This document shows, one piece after another, positions 8,885 through 18,382 of a stretch of 64,000 nucleotides of DNA. A program made the position numbers and the translations under genes. Source of the stretch: Mucilaginibacter terrae (lineage in GTDB: Bacteria; Bacteroidota; Bacteroidia; Sphingobacteriales; Sphingobacteriaceae); contig NZ_JAVLVU010000001.1 in NCBI RefSeq assembly GCF_031951985.1, positions 3,348,001 to 3,412,000 of the forward strand. Reading direction: 5' to 3'. The stretch's first letter is position 1. Each line of letters begins with the position of its first letter. The notes beneath the pieces were generated by a model. The model searched no databases and was not told the DNA's origin. It saw nothing but the letters and a program-made list of their open reading frames with translations.

Positions 8885-9412
8885 TCACTGCCTTTGTCTT
8901 TTAAGTTCAAAATCGAACCGATTATTGGTAATACGTTTTAATATAGCAATCTGCCCACAATGCCACATGGTATGTTTGATGTTCCAATCCAATGCCTCAA
9001 ACTTGTTTTTGGCGACAGGGTGAGGGGTTGTGGTATCGGCAAGCATTTCCTCCAATTCTTCTGGTCGCAAGCTGCTGATGATTTCTAATGATGCACTGCT
9101 GATAAACTTTAGCTGCGAGTGAAGGTCCGCAGGGCTTATTTTACCTGCCACAGCAATCGGTGCACCATCAATAAATAATTTGTCATATTCTTTTAATGGC
9201 AATTTCTGGAGGATATTTGACCGGTGACCCTTGATCACCATGACCGAGTGAAAGTAATAGCTTATTATCAGGTGCCCCACCTGCCAGCTAATGTTTGATT
9301 CAACAACATCCGGGGTTGCATCCCATTGCTCATAAGGAACAGAACTGATAAGTTTATCAATCCATTTATAGGCATCGCCTGACTGCTTTAAAAGCATTTC
9401 GATATCATTCAT
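8885..9412 (-). CDS. DinB-family protein
   Basis: The 175-residue product begins MNDIEMLLKQSGDAYKWIDK. It has a four-helix-bundle pattern with histidines at ISWQVGHLIISYYFH and in the C-terminal NIKHTMWHCGQIAIL. This spacing of metal-binding His residues is typical of DinB/YfiT-like proteins, which include thiol transferases and damage-induced proteins of mostly unknown substrate. A start 13 codons upstream (9451) is possible. It lies 94 bp downstream of a Crp/Fnr-type regulator on the same strand, so the two may form a small operon. Confidence 0.75.
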   Translation of the reverse strand: MNDIEMLLKQSGDAYKWIDKLISSVPYEQWDATPDVVESNISWQVGHLIISYYFHSVMVIKGHRSNILQKLPLKEYDKLFIDGAPIAVAGKISPADLHSQLKFISSASLEIISSLRPEELEEMLADTTTPHPVAKNKFEALDWNIKHTMWHCGQIAILKRITNNRFDFELKRQRQ

Positions 9413-9506
9413 ATTGATTAAGGTCACACCGTTTTTTACATGTGTGTACAACCAAAGCTATGTTTGTTTAACGAAACATTTGTTGACCTGGATCAAGAAG
9501 CGATTT

Positions 9507-10073
9507 TTAAGCGATTTTACTGCGGATACGGCTTACTGTTTCCGGTTGAACATTGAGGTAAGAGGCCAGCAGGTATTGGGGAATACGGTTAGCAAGATCT
9601 GGACGCTCCTTAATGAGTCTAATATAGCGTTCAGCAGCGGTATCCATCATCATTGATCTTAAGCGGTCGTGCATTTTCAGAAACAGGTATTCATTGGTCT
9701 TGCGGCTCATACCTTCTATGAACGAATGCGTTCTGCCTAATGTTTCAAGTTGCTGTCTGTCTATAATATAAACAACAGTATTCTCCAGACAGATAATATC
9801 CTTAACAGATGGAGTATGGGTTACAAAACTATAGTAGTCCGATACAAAACTGTTTTCGTAGGCAAACTCAAATATCACATCCTTTCCGTCTTTTTTAAAT
9901 ACGCATTTCATCAGCCCTTTTTTAATCAGCCCTATCTTATTGCATATTTTTCCTTCGGAAATAAAGACCTCGTTTTTTTTAAGCTCGGTCATCTTGAAAG
10001 CAGCAAGGAAAACATTAGCGTCTTGTATGCTGATACCGAAAGCCTGACAAATATGACTACTAATGTCTTGCAT
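9507..10073 (-). CDS. Crp/Fnr-family transcriptional regulator
   Basis: This 188-residue protein has an N-terminal cyclic-nucleotide-binding-like beta barrel (residues about 25-115, with VFISEGKICNKIGLIKKGLM) and a C-terminal winged helix ending YLLASYLNVQPETVSRIRSK. No Fnr-type Fe-S cysteine cluster is visible, and the cNMP pocket arginine is not evident, so the ligand is unknown. A TTG-N19-TATTTTAG promoter-like pair lies upstream of the start on the minus strand. Bacteroidota have many regulators of this kind next to small stress genes. Confidence 0.85.
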   Translation of the reverse strand: MQDISSHICQAFGISIQDANVFLAAFKMTELKKNEVFISEGKICNKIGLIKKGLMKCVFKKDGKDVIFEFAYENSFVSDYYSFVTHTPSVKDIICLENTVVYIIDRQQLETLGRTHSFIEGMSRKTNEYLFLKMHDRLRSMMMDTAAERYIRLIKERPDLANRIPQYLLASYLNVQPETVSRIRSKIA

Positions 10074-10206
10074 AATATACTAAAATAGTAAAAGCAAATG
10101 TAGCGTCAATATTTCTGATCCGAAAAGCTGATTACAACTTCCTCCTTGTCTTACCAGGCAAAGCCAATACGCTAAAGCCCTGCTTGATATCTTATGATTA
10201 ACCCCA

Positions 10207-12756
10207 TTATTCCATGTCTACTTTATCCTTTAAATATTCCAGCGCCTTTTTCAAATCGGCTTTATTTTTATGAATATCTTTCCACGGGTCTTCAATTTTT
10301 TTGAGGCGCTCTGGCAGGGTATAAATAGTAAAATCAGCTAGGGATAGTTTTTCGTTTACCTCATACCAATGCAGCGGGGTTGATACGGTTGCGCCGGGCT
10401 TTGGCCGTACCGAATACGGGGCGGCAATGGTTTGTCCACGGCGGTTTTGCAAAAAGTCGATATAGGTTTTGTTGGGACGCTTGGCCGGGCTGCGTTCAAT
10501 ACTGGTAATGTCGGGCAGTTCGGCATGAACCAGTTGAGCGGCGTATTCGGCAAACAACTTTACAAAATCATAGTCGTATTTAGCGCCCAGGTAACAATAA
10601 ATGTGCAGGCCTTTTGAGCCCGATGTTTTGATGAAAGTTTTGAGTTTCATGCGGTCGAATACTTCTTTGGTTTTCAAGGCCACCTGTACGGCCTCGGTAA
10701 ATGGCACATCGTGGGGGTCAACGTCTATCACCACATAATCGGGGTTATCGGGCTTTTTGTAACTGCTGAGCCAGGGGTTTATCTCAATGCTGCCGAGGTT
10801 CACCACATATAGAAGTGTCGCCTCATCATTGCCCACAATGTAGTTGATGTTTTTATCATTACTTTCCGAGTACAACTTTTCGGTTTTTACCCATTTGGGC
10901 AGATGGGTTTCGTCCACATCTTTTTGGAAAAAGCCCGGGTCGTCGATACCATTAGGCTGCCGACGCATGGATAGTGCTTTGTCTTTCAGGTAAGGCAATA
11001 TATATTGCGCAATTTCGCGGTAATAGTTTAAAAGCTCGCCCTTGCTTATCCCTTCTTTTTTCCAGTAGAGCTTGTTTTGGTTGGTTAGCTTTACCTTTTT
11101 GCGGCCATAGGCAACGGTGATTTCGTCGGCCAGTTGCTTATCGGGTGTTTCCTGTAGCACGTTATCGGGTTCTTTGTCCATACGTAATCCTTTAAAAACG
11201 GGGTGCCGCATGCTGCCTTCTTCGGTCCATTCGGCATAAAACACTTCGCAAACCAACTCGGGTTTTACCCAGGTTACTTTGCCATGGTAATTTATCTTAT
11301 CTTCAAAGGGTCGCTCGTCGGTAATCAGTGGTTCGAGCTTGCCGTACAGGTCTTTCAGGCTTTCGGTGTTAAAACCAGTACCGCAGTTGCCTACGTATTT
11401 AATATTCTCGCCCTGCTGTATACCCAGCACCAGCGATCCCAAATGCTTCCTACTCCCCTTAGGTTCGGTAAAGCCGCAAATAATGGCCTCCTGCGATTTT
11501 TGAATCTTGAACTTCAACCATCGGTCTGACCGGCGACCGCAATCGTAGGCACTGTCCATATCTTTGCCAATCACCCCTTCCCAACCCTGTTTCTGGGCTT
11601 TCAACAACATATCCTTCCCTTTGCCAACAGTATGTTCCATATAAAAAATGGAAGTATCTTTAGGAAAGGTGCCAACAAAGGCTTTCAACAGTTCCTTGCG
11701 TTTAATAAGCGGCAGCTCCCGCAAATCATGACCATCCAATTGCAACAGGTCGAACACGTAATATTTGAGCAAATGCTTGTTTTTGCTGCTGTCGTAATTT
11801 TGCAGATCCTGGAAAACACTGCGACCACGACTGTCCTCCACTACAATTTCACCGTCTAACACCGCTCCCTTGGGCAGTACCTTAATGTCTTCAAAAACCT
11901 TTTCGTACTTGCTGTTAAACTCAATACCATTGCGCGATACTAAAGCGGCATCTTTACCGGTATAACCCAACGCCCGGTAGCCGTCGATCTTCATTTCGTA
12001 CAACCAGTCTTTATCGTCAAATATCTCGGGCTCCAGCTTGGCCAGCATGGGTTTATAGCGGCGGTGACCAACTTCTTTTTCTCCGGCACCTGTGGCCTTG
12101 GCTTCTTTCTTTTTGGCTACTGGTTTGGCCTTGGGCAAATCAACATCCAATAATTTATGCTTGGGTAGTTTTTTTACCTTGCCGTCTTTATTATTCTTTA
12201 GCACCTTAATATTATCAGGCACAAAAGCCTCGCTATCGAACTTTTTAGTTACGGCATAATCATCCTTGTGTTTGATGAGGAGCCATGCGTTATCATCCTC
12301 TTTTTCGGCATTATGCAATTTTACCAGCGCAAATTCGCCGTTCAAAATATCGCCGTTAAGCCTGAATTTGAGGTTGCCTGCCTTTAAGCCTTTGCGCAAT
12401 TCCTTGATATCATCCTTGCGGTCGTTGGCTAATGATTGATAGGTGCCTTTATCCCAGGTTATCACAATGCCGCCCCCATATTCGCCGTTGGGAATAATAC
12501 CTTCAAAATACTGGTAATCATAAGGGTGATCTTCTACCATCATGGCCAAACGCTTATCGCCAGGGTTGAGCGAGGGGCCCTTAGGCACAGCCCAGCTTTT
12601 AAGCACGCCATCCAGTTCCAGTCTAAAATCGTAATGCAGGCGCGAGGCATGGTGGCGCTGTATTACAAAACGCAGCTCTTTGTTATCGCTTTTGCCACCC
12701 TTTGGTTCGGCTGTTTTTTTAAAATCGCGCTTGGCCTCGTACTTTTCTAAACTCAT
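10207..12756 (-). CDS. ligD: ATP-dependent DNA ligase LigD (PE-LIG-POL)
   Basis: LigD repairs double-strand breaks by non-homologous end joining together with Ku. Domains run in the order 3'-phosphoesterase (residues about 30-150, FVIQRHHASRLHYDFRLEL), ATP-dependent ligase (about 230-530, with the nucleotidyl lysine in EMKIDGYRALG) and primase-like polymerase (about 560-830, with VIDVDPHD). The 849-residue length and PE-LIG-POL order are as in many Gram-negative LigD proteins. It begins 3 bp after the ku stop codon, so the two are translationally linked. A remnant of a second 3' end lies at 8632. Confidence 0.95.
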   Translation of the reverse strand: MSLEKYEAKRDFKKTAEPKGGKSDNKELRFVIQRHHASRLHYDFRLELDGVLKSWAVPKGPSLNPGDKRLAMMVEDHPYDYQYFEGIIPNGEYGGGIVITWDKGTYQSLANDRKDDIKELRKGLKAGNLKFRLNGDILNGEFALVKLHNAEKEDDNAWLLIKHKDDYAVTKKFDSEAFVPDNIKVLKNNKDGKVKKLPKHKLLDVDLPKAKPVAKKKEAKATGAGEKEVGHRRYKPMLAKLEPEIFDDKDWLYEMKIDGYRALGYTGKDAALVSRNGIEFNSKYEKVFEDIKVLPKGAVLDGEIVVEDSRGRSVFQDLQNYDSSKNKHLLKYYVFDLLQLDGHDLRELPLIKRKELLKAFVGTFPKDTSIFYMEHTVGKGKDMLLKAQKQGWEGVIGKDMDSAYDCGRRSDRWLKFKIQKSQEAIICGFTEPKGSRKHLGSLVLGIQQGENIKYVGNCGTGFNTESLKDLYGKLEPLITDERPFEDKINYHGKVTWVKPELVCEVFYAEWTEEGSMRHPVFKGLRMDKEPDNVLQETPDKQLADEITVAYGRKKVKLTNQNKLYWKKEGISKGELLNYYREIAQYILPYLKDKALSMRRQPNGIDDPGFFQKDVDETHLPKWVKTEKLYSESNDKNINYIVGNDEATLLYVVNLGSIEINPWLSSYKKPDNPDYVVIDVDPHDVPFTEAVQVALKTKEVFDRMKLKTFIKTSGSKGLHIYCYLGAKYDYDFVKLFAEYAAQLVHAELPDITSIERSPAKRPNKTYIDFLQNRRGQTIAAPYSVRPKPGATVSTPLHWYEVNEKLSLADFTIYTLPERLKKIEDPWKDIHKNKADLKKALEYLKDKVDME

Positions 12757-12759
12757 GGC

Positions 12760-13527
12760 TTAGGCTCCTTTCTTGTTGAGGCTCTGCATTAACTGATCGT
12801 ACAGATCGTCGCTGCTGGTTTTGGCCACCTTAAGTTTCTTAATAGTCGGTCGTTTGCCTTTGGCTTTAGCCTTAATGATTTTCAACAGTTCTTCGGTATA
12901 CTCATCCTTAAACTTCGATACATTAAAATCATCGGTATACTGTTTAATGAGCGCCAGGCCCATGTCGAGCTCTTTTTTGGTTACAGTAGCATCAGGCAGT
13001 TTGAGGTCATTGGTGCTACGCAATTCCTGCGCAAAACGAATTTTACTCACCACCAAAGCTTTTTCTACCGGGTGAATAATGCACAGGCTTTCGGTATTGC
13101 GCAGCACAAAGCGGCCAAAACCTGCTTTACCGGTTTTTTTGAGTGCCTGGAAAAGCAGGTTGTACGCCTTGCTATTTTTGGCATCGGGTTCGGCGTAGTA
13201 CGATGTTTCGTAGTACATGGGGTTAATATCCTTGGCCTCTACAAAGCTTTCTATTTCGATGAGTTTGGTTTTCTCGGGACTGGCGTCTTCAAAGTCGCGC
13301 TGCTCAATTACCACATAATCGTCATTAAGCTTATAGGCACGCACAATTTTATCGTAGGGCACTTCTTTATGCGTATTTTCATTCACCCGCAAAAAACGAA
13401 TTTTGGCATGATCGCGGCCATCGAGCATATCCAGATCGAGTGAGCTGCTTTGCACGGCAGAAAATAACTTTACCGGAATATTTACCAGCCCAAAGCCTAT
13501 CGAGCCTTTCCATATCGACCTCATCAT
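12760..13527 (-). CDS. ku: NHEJ protein Ku
   Basis: Bacterial Ku forms a homodimeric ring on DNA ends and recruits LigD. The 255-residue protein begins MMRSIWKGSIGFGLVNIPVKL, the characteristic Ku N-terminus; the second Met is an equally good start. The Ku core spans about residues 10-210, and a Lys-rich tail (KAKAKGKRPTIKKLKVAKT) resembles the C-terminal DNA-binding extension. It is directly followed by ligD. No other NHEJ gene is nearby. Confidence 0.95.
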   Translation of the reverse strand: MMRSIWKGSIGFGLVNIPVKLFSAVQSSSLDLDMLDGRDHAKIRFLRVNENTHKEVPYDKIVRAYKLNDDYVVIEQRDFEDASPEKTKLIEIESFVEAKDINPMYYETSYYAEPDAKNSKAYNLLFQALKKTGKAGFGRFVLRNTESLCIIHPVEKALVVSKIRFAQELRSTNDLKLPDATVTKKELDMGLALIKQYTDDFNVSKFKDEYTEELLKIIKAKAKGKRPTIKKLKVAKTSSDDLYDQLMQSLNKKGA

Positions 13528-13620
13528 AACAACAATGTTTAGGTAGATATAACTCTTAAAAAGGCGATTGAGTTTTAATGATGATAATGTTTGAACAAGT
13601 TGGCTATTAACCCTTTTTTA

Positions 13621-13812
13621 CTAAGCAAACATAATTATAGCTCCCACAATCAGGATGATTAGGAGAACAGCAAATAAAATAATAATACTCCAAAGAGTGC
13701 CAGTGCTCCATGTGCTTACGCGCTGAGCCGGGGGCAACGTGTTAAGGTACCTGTCTCTTTCTTCTTCGGCGGTGTTAGCTGAGGGCAATGAGGCGCTTTG
13801 TTTTGCATTCAT
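13621..13812 (-). CDS. Small single-pass membrane protein, unknown
   Basis: A 63-residue product with a polar N-terminus (about 38 residues, EEERDRYLNTLPPAQRVSTW) and one strongly hydrophobic C-terminal helix (LWSIIILFAVLLIILIVGAI). An N-in orientation is likely. I do not recognise the family. It lies just upstream of ku on the same strand, but the 93-bp spacing does not prove an operon. Confidence 0.55.
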   Translation of the reverse strand: MNAKQSASLPSANTAEEERDRYLNTLPPAQRVSTWSTGTLWSIIILFAVLLIILIVGAIIMFA

Positions 13813-13945
13813 AATTAATGTTAAGCAAACTTATTTACAATTGGTTTTATAAGGACATTGCTATGCAATTTACGCAAAAGCATTTGGCTGCCAACAATAT
13901 ATCATTTTATTTGTAGTTATAGCTCTACCCGTTGCCGTTACCAGT

Positions 13946-14347
13946 ATGAACGCTCAGTTACAACAAATACAAAGCGCATTGAAAAATATGGTGCTCACCT
14001 ATATTGAAGCACAAAAGGTGGATATTGAAAGCTCTTACGATGCTAAAGTAAATGCCGCCGAAACCAACATAAGGGTTATTGCCAATAAGCGTTTGCCGTT
14101 TTTAGTGTACGACCTGATGAAGCAGCTGCATGTGCTGGATGCCATAGAGTTTGAAAGTTCAGAAGCATCGGTGCAATACGTGGTGCAGGTAGTAGCCAGC
14201 ATAACCAATTTTACCAGTATATGGGAGCATTGCCTTAGCAAATGGGGCGGTCAATTAGCTGCGCAGGTAGCTATCGAAAACCTGTTTGAGCTTTGCGAAA
14301 GCCTGAAAAGCAATTTCACAACCTTGGAAGGATTTGCGGCTCATTAG
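13946..14347 (+). CDS. Hypothetical protein, alpha-helical
   Basis: The 133-residue product starts MNAQLQQIQSALKNMVLTYI and reads as an all-helical soluble protein without signal peptide or membrane helix. No motif is recognised. It lies divergent from the small membrane protein and upstream of prfA, with a spacing of 304 bp that argues against co-transcription with prfA. Confidence 0.55.
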   Translation: MNAQLQQIQSALKNMVLTYIEAQKVDIESSYDAKVNAAETNIRVIANKRLPFLVYDLMKQLHVLDAIEFESSEASVQYVVQVVASITNFTSIWEHCLSKWGGQLAAQVAIENLFELCESLKSNFTTLEGFAAH

Positions 14348-14651
14348 CTCAGGCTATTTCAATTTTACGTTTAAGGCTGATTCCACGGCTAATACCATTT
14401 AATACATTACTAAATTATTCATTTTACTTTTGGCTTACCCTATAACGCCTTGTGGTATAACTATTCTTGCTGATTTTGCATACCTTTGTGAACTTTTTTG
14501 CACAGGCCCTGGTGTAATAAACCCGATTGCAGCGTAAAGCTTTTGCGGGTGGGCCGGCCAAAGCAAAAGGAGCAAAACTTGCAGCGTAAAGCGGGACTAT
14601 CGGGACCAAAGAACTACTGCAAGTGCTTTTCAAAAAATGAGATAAAACATC
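14348..14651. promoter_or_regulatory. prfA upstream region with a duplicated 14-mer and hairpin
   Basis: No gene is visible in these 304 bp. TACCTTTG at 14481-14488 matches the -7 box but has no good -33 partner. TTGCAGCGTAAAGC occurs twice (14527-14540 and 14579-14592). Between the copies, CTTTTGC (14540-14546) and GCAAAAG (14563-14569) form an inverted repeat. It may be a structured prfA leader. Confidence 0.35.
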
Positions 14652-15725
14652 ATGTTAGATAAATTAGAATTGATACGTGACCGCTGGCAAACGGTGGAAG
14701 GCGAGCTAAGCAGCCCCGATGCCATGGCTGATATGAAGCGCTTTGCGCAGCTGAGCAAAGAATATAAGGATTTAACGGTTATTGTAGATCAGTACAAGAT
14801 ATACAAGAACATTATGAGCAACATTGAAGCTAATAAAGAAATTTTGGCTACCGAAAAGGATGCTGATTTTCGGGAGATGGCTAAAATGGAGCTGGATGAA
14901 CTCATAGTTAAACGTGAAGAGAAGGAAGAGGAGATCAGGTTAATGTTGATCCCGAAAGATCCGGAAGATGCCAAACATGCTATTATTGAGATACGTGGCG
15001 GCACCGGTGGCGATGAAGCTGCTCTTTTTGCGGGTGATCTTTACCGCATGTATATGCGCTACTGTGAGCGCCGCGGCTGGAAAACTGAACTGGTAGACTT
15101 TACAGAGGGCACATCGGGCGGCTATAAAGAGGTTGTATTGAACGTACTGGCCGATGATGCTTATGGCACCCTTAAATTTGAATCGGGTGTGCACCGCGTG
15201 CAACGTGTACCCGATACCGAAACACAGGGCCGTGTACATACCTCGGCAGCTACCGTAGTGGTTTTACCTGAGGTTGATGAGTTTGATATTGATTTGCAGG
15301 TAAGCGATATCCGTAAGGATCTGTTCTGTGCGTCTGGTCCGGGTGGACAATCGGTAAACACCACCTACTCTGCCGTACGTTTAACCCACTTACCTACCGG
15401 CATTGTGGCTCAGTGCCAGGATCAAAAATCGCAGTTGAAGAACTACGACAAGGCATTGCAGGTACTCCGCTCGCGCGTTTACGAAATGGAATTGCAGAAA
15501 CATTTGGAGGAAACTTCGAAAAAACGCAAGACCATGGTATCAACCGGCGACCGTTCGGCCAAGGTGCGCACCTACAATTACCCGCAAGGCCGTGTTACCG
15601 AACACCGCATTGGACTGACCATTTATAACCTCCCTAACGTCATGAACGGTGATTTACAGGAGATTATGGAATCGTTACAGTTTGCCGAAAATGCCGAAAA
15701 ATTAAAAGAAGGCACGGTTGCATAA
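14652..15725 (+). CDS. prfA: Peptide chain release factor 1
   Basis: RF1 releases the peptide at UAA and UAG. The 357-residue protein has the usual N-terminal helical domain, the RF core with GGTGGDEAA near residue 118, and the catalytic GGQ in [19 protein letters not shown] near residues 231-236. Length and order are normal. It is followed by tRNA-Asp, whose own promoter lies 16 bp after the stop codon. Confidence 0.95.
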   Translation: MLDKLELIRDRWQTVEGELSSPDAMADMKRFAQLSKEYKDLTVIVDQYKIYKNIMSNIEANKEILATEKDADFREMAKMELDELIVKREEKEEEIRLMLIPKDPEDAKHAIIEIRGGTGGDEAALFAGDLYRMYMRYCERRGWKTELVDFTEGTSGGYKEVVLNVLADDAYGTLKFESGVHRVQRVPDTETQGRVHTSAATVVVLPEVDEFDIDLQVSDIRKDLFCASGPGGQSVNTTYSAVRLTHLPTGIVAQCQDQKSQLKNYDKALQVLRSRVYEMELQKHLEETSKKRKTMVSTGDRSAKVRTYNYPQGRVTEHRIGLTIYNLPNVMNGDLQEIMESLQFAENAEKLKEGTVA

Positions 15726-15740
15726 ATTTTAAAATAGTTC

Positions 15741-15771
15741 TTGCACAATGTAAATATGATTTCTATATTTG
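15741..15771 (+). promoter_or_regulatory. Promoter of tRNA-Asp
   Basis: TTG (15741-15743) and TATATTTG (15764-15771) are 20 nt apart, a perfect Bacteroidota -7 box with good spacing. The tRNA begins 16 nt downstream. Confidence 0.8.
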
Positions 15772-15786
15772 CAGTCCCAAACGGGA

Positions 15787-15860
15787 GGAGTGGTAGTTCA
15801 GCTGGTTAGAATACATGCCTGTCACGCATGGGGTCGCGGGTTCGAGTCCCGTCCATTCCG
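15787..15860 (+). tRNA. tRNA-Asp (GTC), integration target
   Basis: A complete cloverleaf: acceptor GGAGTGG/CCATTCC (one G-T pair), D stem GTTC/GAAT, anticodon stem CATGC/GCATG with GTC anticodon, T arm GCGGG-TTCGAGT-CCCGT, discriminator G. It is close to other bacterial tRNA-Asp genes. Its last 22 bases are part of the 28-bp direct repeat that ends the mobile element, so the element rebuilt the tRNA 3' end on insertion. Confidence 0.95.
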
Positions 15861-15866
15861 CTAAAA
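15839..15866 (+). repeat. attL, left direct repeat of the integrated element
   Basis: The 28 bases starting GGTTCGAGTCCCGTCCATTC are repeated exactly at 51818-51845. They comprise the T arm and acceptor 3' strand of tRNA-Asp plus six bases. Confidence 0.9.
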
Positions 15867-15885
15867 AGGTATCAAAACCGTTTAT

Positions 15886-15914
15886 AACCGCTTAAATCAT
15901 TGATTTAAGCGGTT
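15886..15914 (+). terminator. Terminator after tRNA-Asp (element copy)
   Basis: A perfect 14-bp stem, AACCGCTTAAATCA/TGATTTAAGCGGTT, is followed by a T7 run. A related hairpin follows the attR repeat at 51865, so the element carries its own version of the tRNA terminator. Confidence 0.85.
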
Positions 15915-15961
15915 TTTTTATGTCATAACCTCTCAAATCAAACCGCCTTTTATGATTCATT

Positions 15962-16016
15962 CGGTGACCTATTCGGTGACCTGTTTGAATTAGCTAATTT
16001 AGGTCACCGAATTAGC
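15962..16016 (+). repeat. Candidate integrase or excisionase arm-binding sites
   Basis: CGGTGACC occurs at 15962-15969 and 15974-15981, and inverted as GGTCACCG at 16002-16009. AATTAGCTAATT (15988-15999) is a perfect palindrome, and its GAATTAGC start is repeated at 16009-16016. The cluster sits between attL and the integrase, where arm-type sites are expected. Confidence 0.55.
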
Positions 16017-16122
16017 TTGTAATGAGTTGATTTTAAAGTGCTTGTATTGATTTTTTTGAGCTTAAAACAGCTCATTTGAACGCAAAATTAATGCGATTAA
16101 GTAACTTAAAAATTAATGTGTT

Positions 16123-17373
16123 ATGAAAACAACCCAAAGATTCTCAGTTCTTATCTGGGCTGACAAACGAAAAACAGATGTTGCAGGACTGGTACCGATC
16201 TATGCAAGGATCACTTATTTAGGAAAACGTGCGGAAATTTCGCTTAAAAGAAGAGTGCATCCCGCTAAATGGGATTGCCAAACCGGATTTCTTAAAGGAA
16301 CAAGCCCGGAAGCCAGGAGGATCAATGCTGATATTAATTATACACTGGATGAAATCGACAAGGCTTTTAAATTCTTAAAGCGCAAAGACGAATTTATTAC
16401 TGCTGAAAAAATCAAGTTGCAATATTCCGGCGAAGAGGCAGAAAGAAAAATGTTGCTGGAAGTTTTCGATCAGCATAATGCAGACCTGGCAAAACTGGTG
16501 GGAAAAGACTTTGTAAAAGCCACTCTTACAAAGTACAATACAGTCAGAAGCCGCGTGTCAGGCTTTATAAAGCATAAATTCCAAAAAGATGATGTGTATC
16601 TCGACCAGATAGACTTCGCCTTTGTCTCGGGCTTTGAAATGTATTTGAAAACGGAGTGCGTAATTGAGCACAATACCGCTATGCGCTATATTAAAAACCT
16701 GAAAAAGATCATCAACCTGGCCGTAAATAACAAGTGGTTGGTTCATAACCCGTTTAATGCTTTTAAATGTACTTACCGGAAAGTTAACCGCGATGTTCTC
16801 GAATGGGAAGAAATTGAGTTACTGGCTTTGCACGAATTCAAAGTGAAGCGGCTTGACGAGGTAAGAGATACTTTTCTTTTTTGCTGCTTCACTGGGTATG
16901 CTTTTATTGATGTAGAAAAACTCACTACTCAAAACATTGTAAGTGGTAAAGACAAAGTCCTATGGATTAAGACGACCCGCACAAAAACTGAGATTGAAGC
17001 CAACGTCCCTCTTATTCCTCAGGCAGTTGAGATTTTAGATAAATATGAAGATCATCCTTGTCGCACTGTAGAGAATAGATTATTGCCTGTTAAGAGCAAC
17101 CAAAAAATGAATGCCTATTTGAAAGAGATTGCAGACCTCGCTGGCATTAACAAGAACCTAACGACTCACATTGCAAGACACACTTTTGCAACTACGGTGA
17201 CACTGGATAATGATGTACCGCTTGAGTCTGTCAGCAAAATGCTAGGACATACTAAGCTCACCACAACTCAGATCTATGCCAAAACTAAAGACAGGAAGGT
17301 AAACCGTGATATGACCGCATTAAAGAACCGGCTTAAAGAACAAAAAGGGATAGTGGAAGGAGAATCGTTATGA
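16123..17373 (+). CDS. int: Tyrosine-type site-specific integrase
   Basis: The 416-residue recombinase has an N-terminal arm-binding domain (about 1-95), a SAM-like core-binding domain (about 105-210) and a C-terminal catalytic domain. HxxR is H349-IA-R352, the histidine of GHT is residue 376 and the nucleophile Tyr385 lies in QIYAKT. The position of the first catalytic arginine (usually TGLR) reads TGYA, with Ala260. Loss of this residue is known for the CTnDOT-type integrase IntDOT of Bacteroides. It lies next to attL, as expected for a tRNA-targeting element. Its stop codon overlaps the ATG of the following pseudogene. Confidence 0.92.
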   Translation: MKTTQRFSVLIWADKRKTDVAGLVPIYARITYLGKRAEISLKRRVHPAKWDCQTGFLKGTSPEARRINADINYTLDEIDKAFKFLKRKDEFITAEKIKLQYSGEEAERKMLLEVFDQHNADLAKLVGKDFVKATLTKYNTVRSRVSGFIKHKFQKDDVYLDQIDFAFVSGFEMYLKTECVIEHNTAMRYIKNLKKIINLAVNNKWLVHNPFNAFKCTYRKVNRDVLEWEEIELLALHEFKVKRLDEVRDTFLFCCFTGYAFIDVEKLTTQNIVSGKDKVLWIKTTRTKTEIEANVPLIPQAVEILDKYEDHPCRTVENRLLPVKSNQKMNAYLKEIADLAGINKNLTTHIARHTFATTVTLDNDVPLESVSKMLGHTKLTTTQIYAKTKDRKVNRDMTALKNRLKEQKGIVEGESL

Positions 17374-18199
17374 ACTTAAATGAATCAATTATAACCGATA
17401 TTTAATCGATATTAAATAATTCTAGGGATCAAGCCGTCCATGCCGTTGATCAAGAAAGGGTGCTGATGTATTGGCAGATTGGAGAAAGAATTTTTGAAGA
17501 GGAACAAGGTGGTGGAGAACGTGCCGAATATGGCTCCCGGCTCCTGAAATTCCTATCAGAAAAGTTACAGCCACAATTTAGTACAGTTTTTTCAGATAGG
17601 AATTTGGCTTGGTTCAGGCAATTTTATAAAAATTTCCCAATTGTGTCCGCACTGCGGACACAATTGAGTTGGTCACAATAAGTCTTTATTGAGTTTAAAT
17701 AGCGATGATAAAGTGTCGTTTTACAGAGAAGAAACGATTAAAAACAATTGGACAGCAAGGCAGATGGACAGGCAGATTAGTAGCCAACTCTATGAACGGT
17801 TATTGCTTAGTACAGATAAAGAGAGTGTTTTGTCAGTTGCGAGAAATGAAAAGCCACCAATTAGTGCCAAAGACATTATTAAAGACCCGATGGTGCTTGA
17901 ATTCTTGGACTTAAACCGGAGTCCGCATACTATGAAAAAGATTTAGAAAATGCGCTGATCATCCATCTACAGGAATTTATGCTGGAATTGGAAAATGGCT
18001 TCTCTTTTGTTGCAAGGCAAAAGCGTATCCATTTGGATGGTAACGATTTTTTATTGATATAATATTTTCTAACCGGTTGCTACAATGCTTTGTTATTGTT
18101 GAATTGAAGACCCATAAAATTACCCATCAGGATATCGGGCAATTGCAGATGTACATTGCAGAGTTTTCTTATTGCCACCCGTCAGAAATATTTGTTTAA
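17370..18199 (+). pseudogene. Broken YhcG/DUF1016-type PD-(D/E)XK nuclease
   Basis: Reading several frames in turn gives a DUF1016 (PDDEXK, YhcG-like) protein. The start MNLNESIITDI is followed by an in-frame stop at codon 12, then VLMYWQIGERIFEEEQ onward. A frameshift near 17675 leads into HNKSLLSLNSDDKVSFYREE. Another near 17910 leads into PESAYYEKDLENA, then FSFVARQKRIHLDGNDF. A third near 18055 leads into FIDIIFSNRLLQCFVIVELK, the nuclease core with its Asp and ELK. The C-terminus is cut short at 18199. One nonsense and three frameshift lesions mean it is dead. The following 183 bp before 18383 hold no gene. Confidence 0.85.
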
Positions 18200-18382
18200 T
18201 CATATCATTCATTTTTTGATCTGTATTGTATATTAGGATTTTAAAATATTTCCAATACTAAGCCACACTTCATGGGATCTAAACCGAACCAACTACGTCA
18301 ATTAAATTCGATAAGCTCTTATTCGACTTCATTGTCGCTCAACATTTATTTCGGAGTTTAATCAAACGTAAGCTATCGCATA

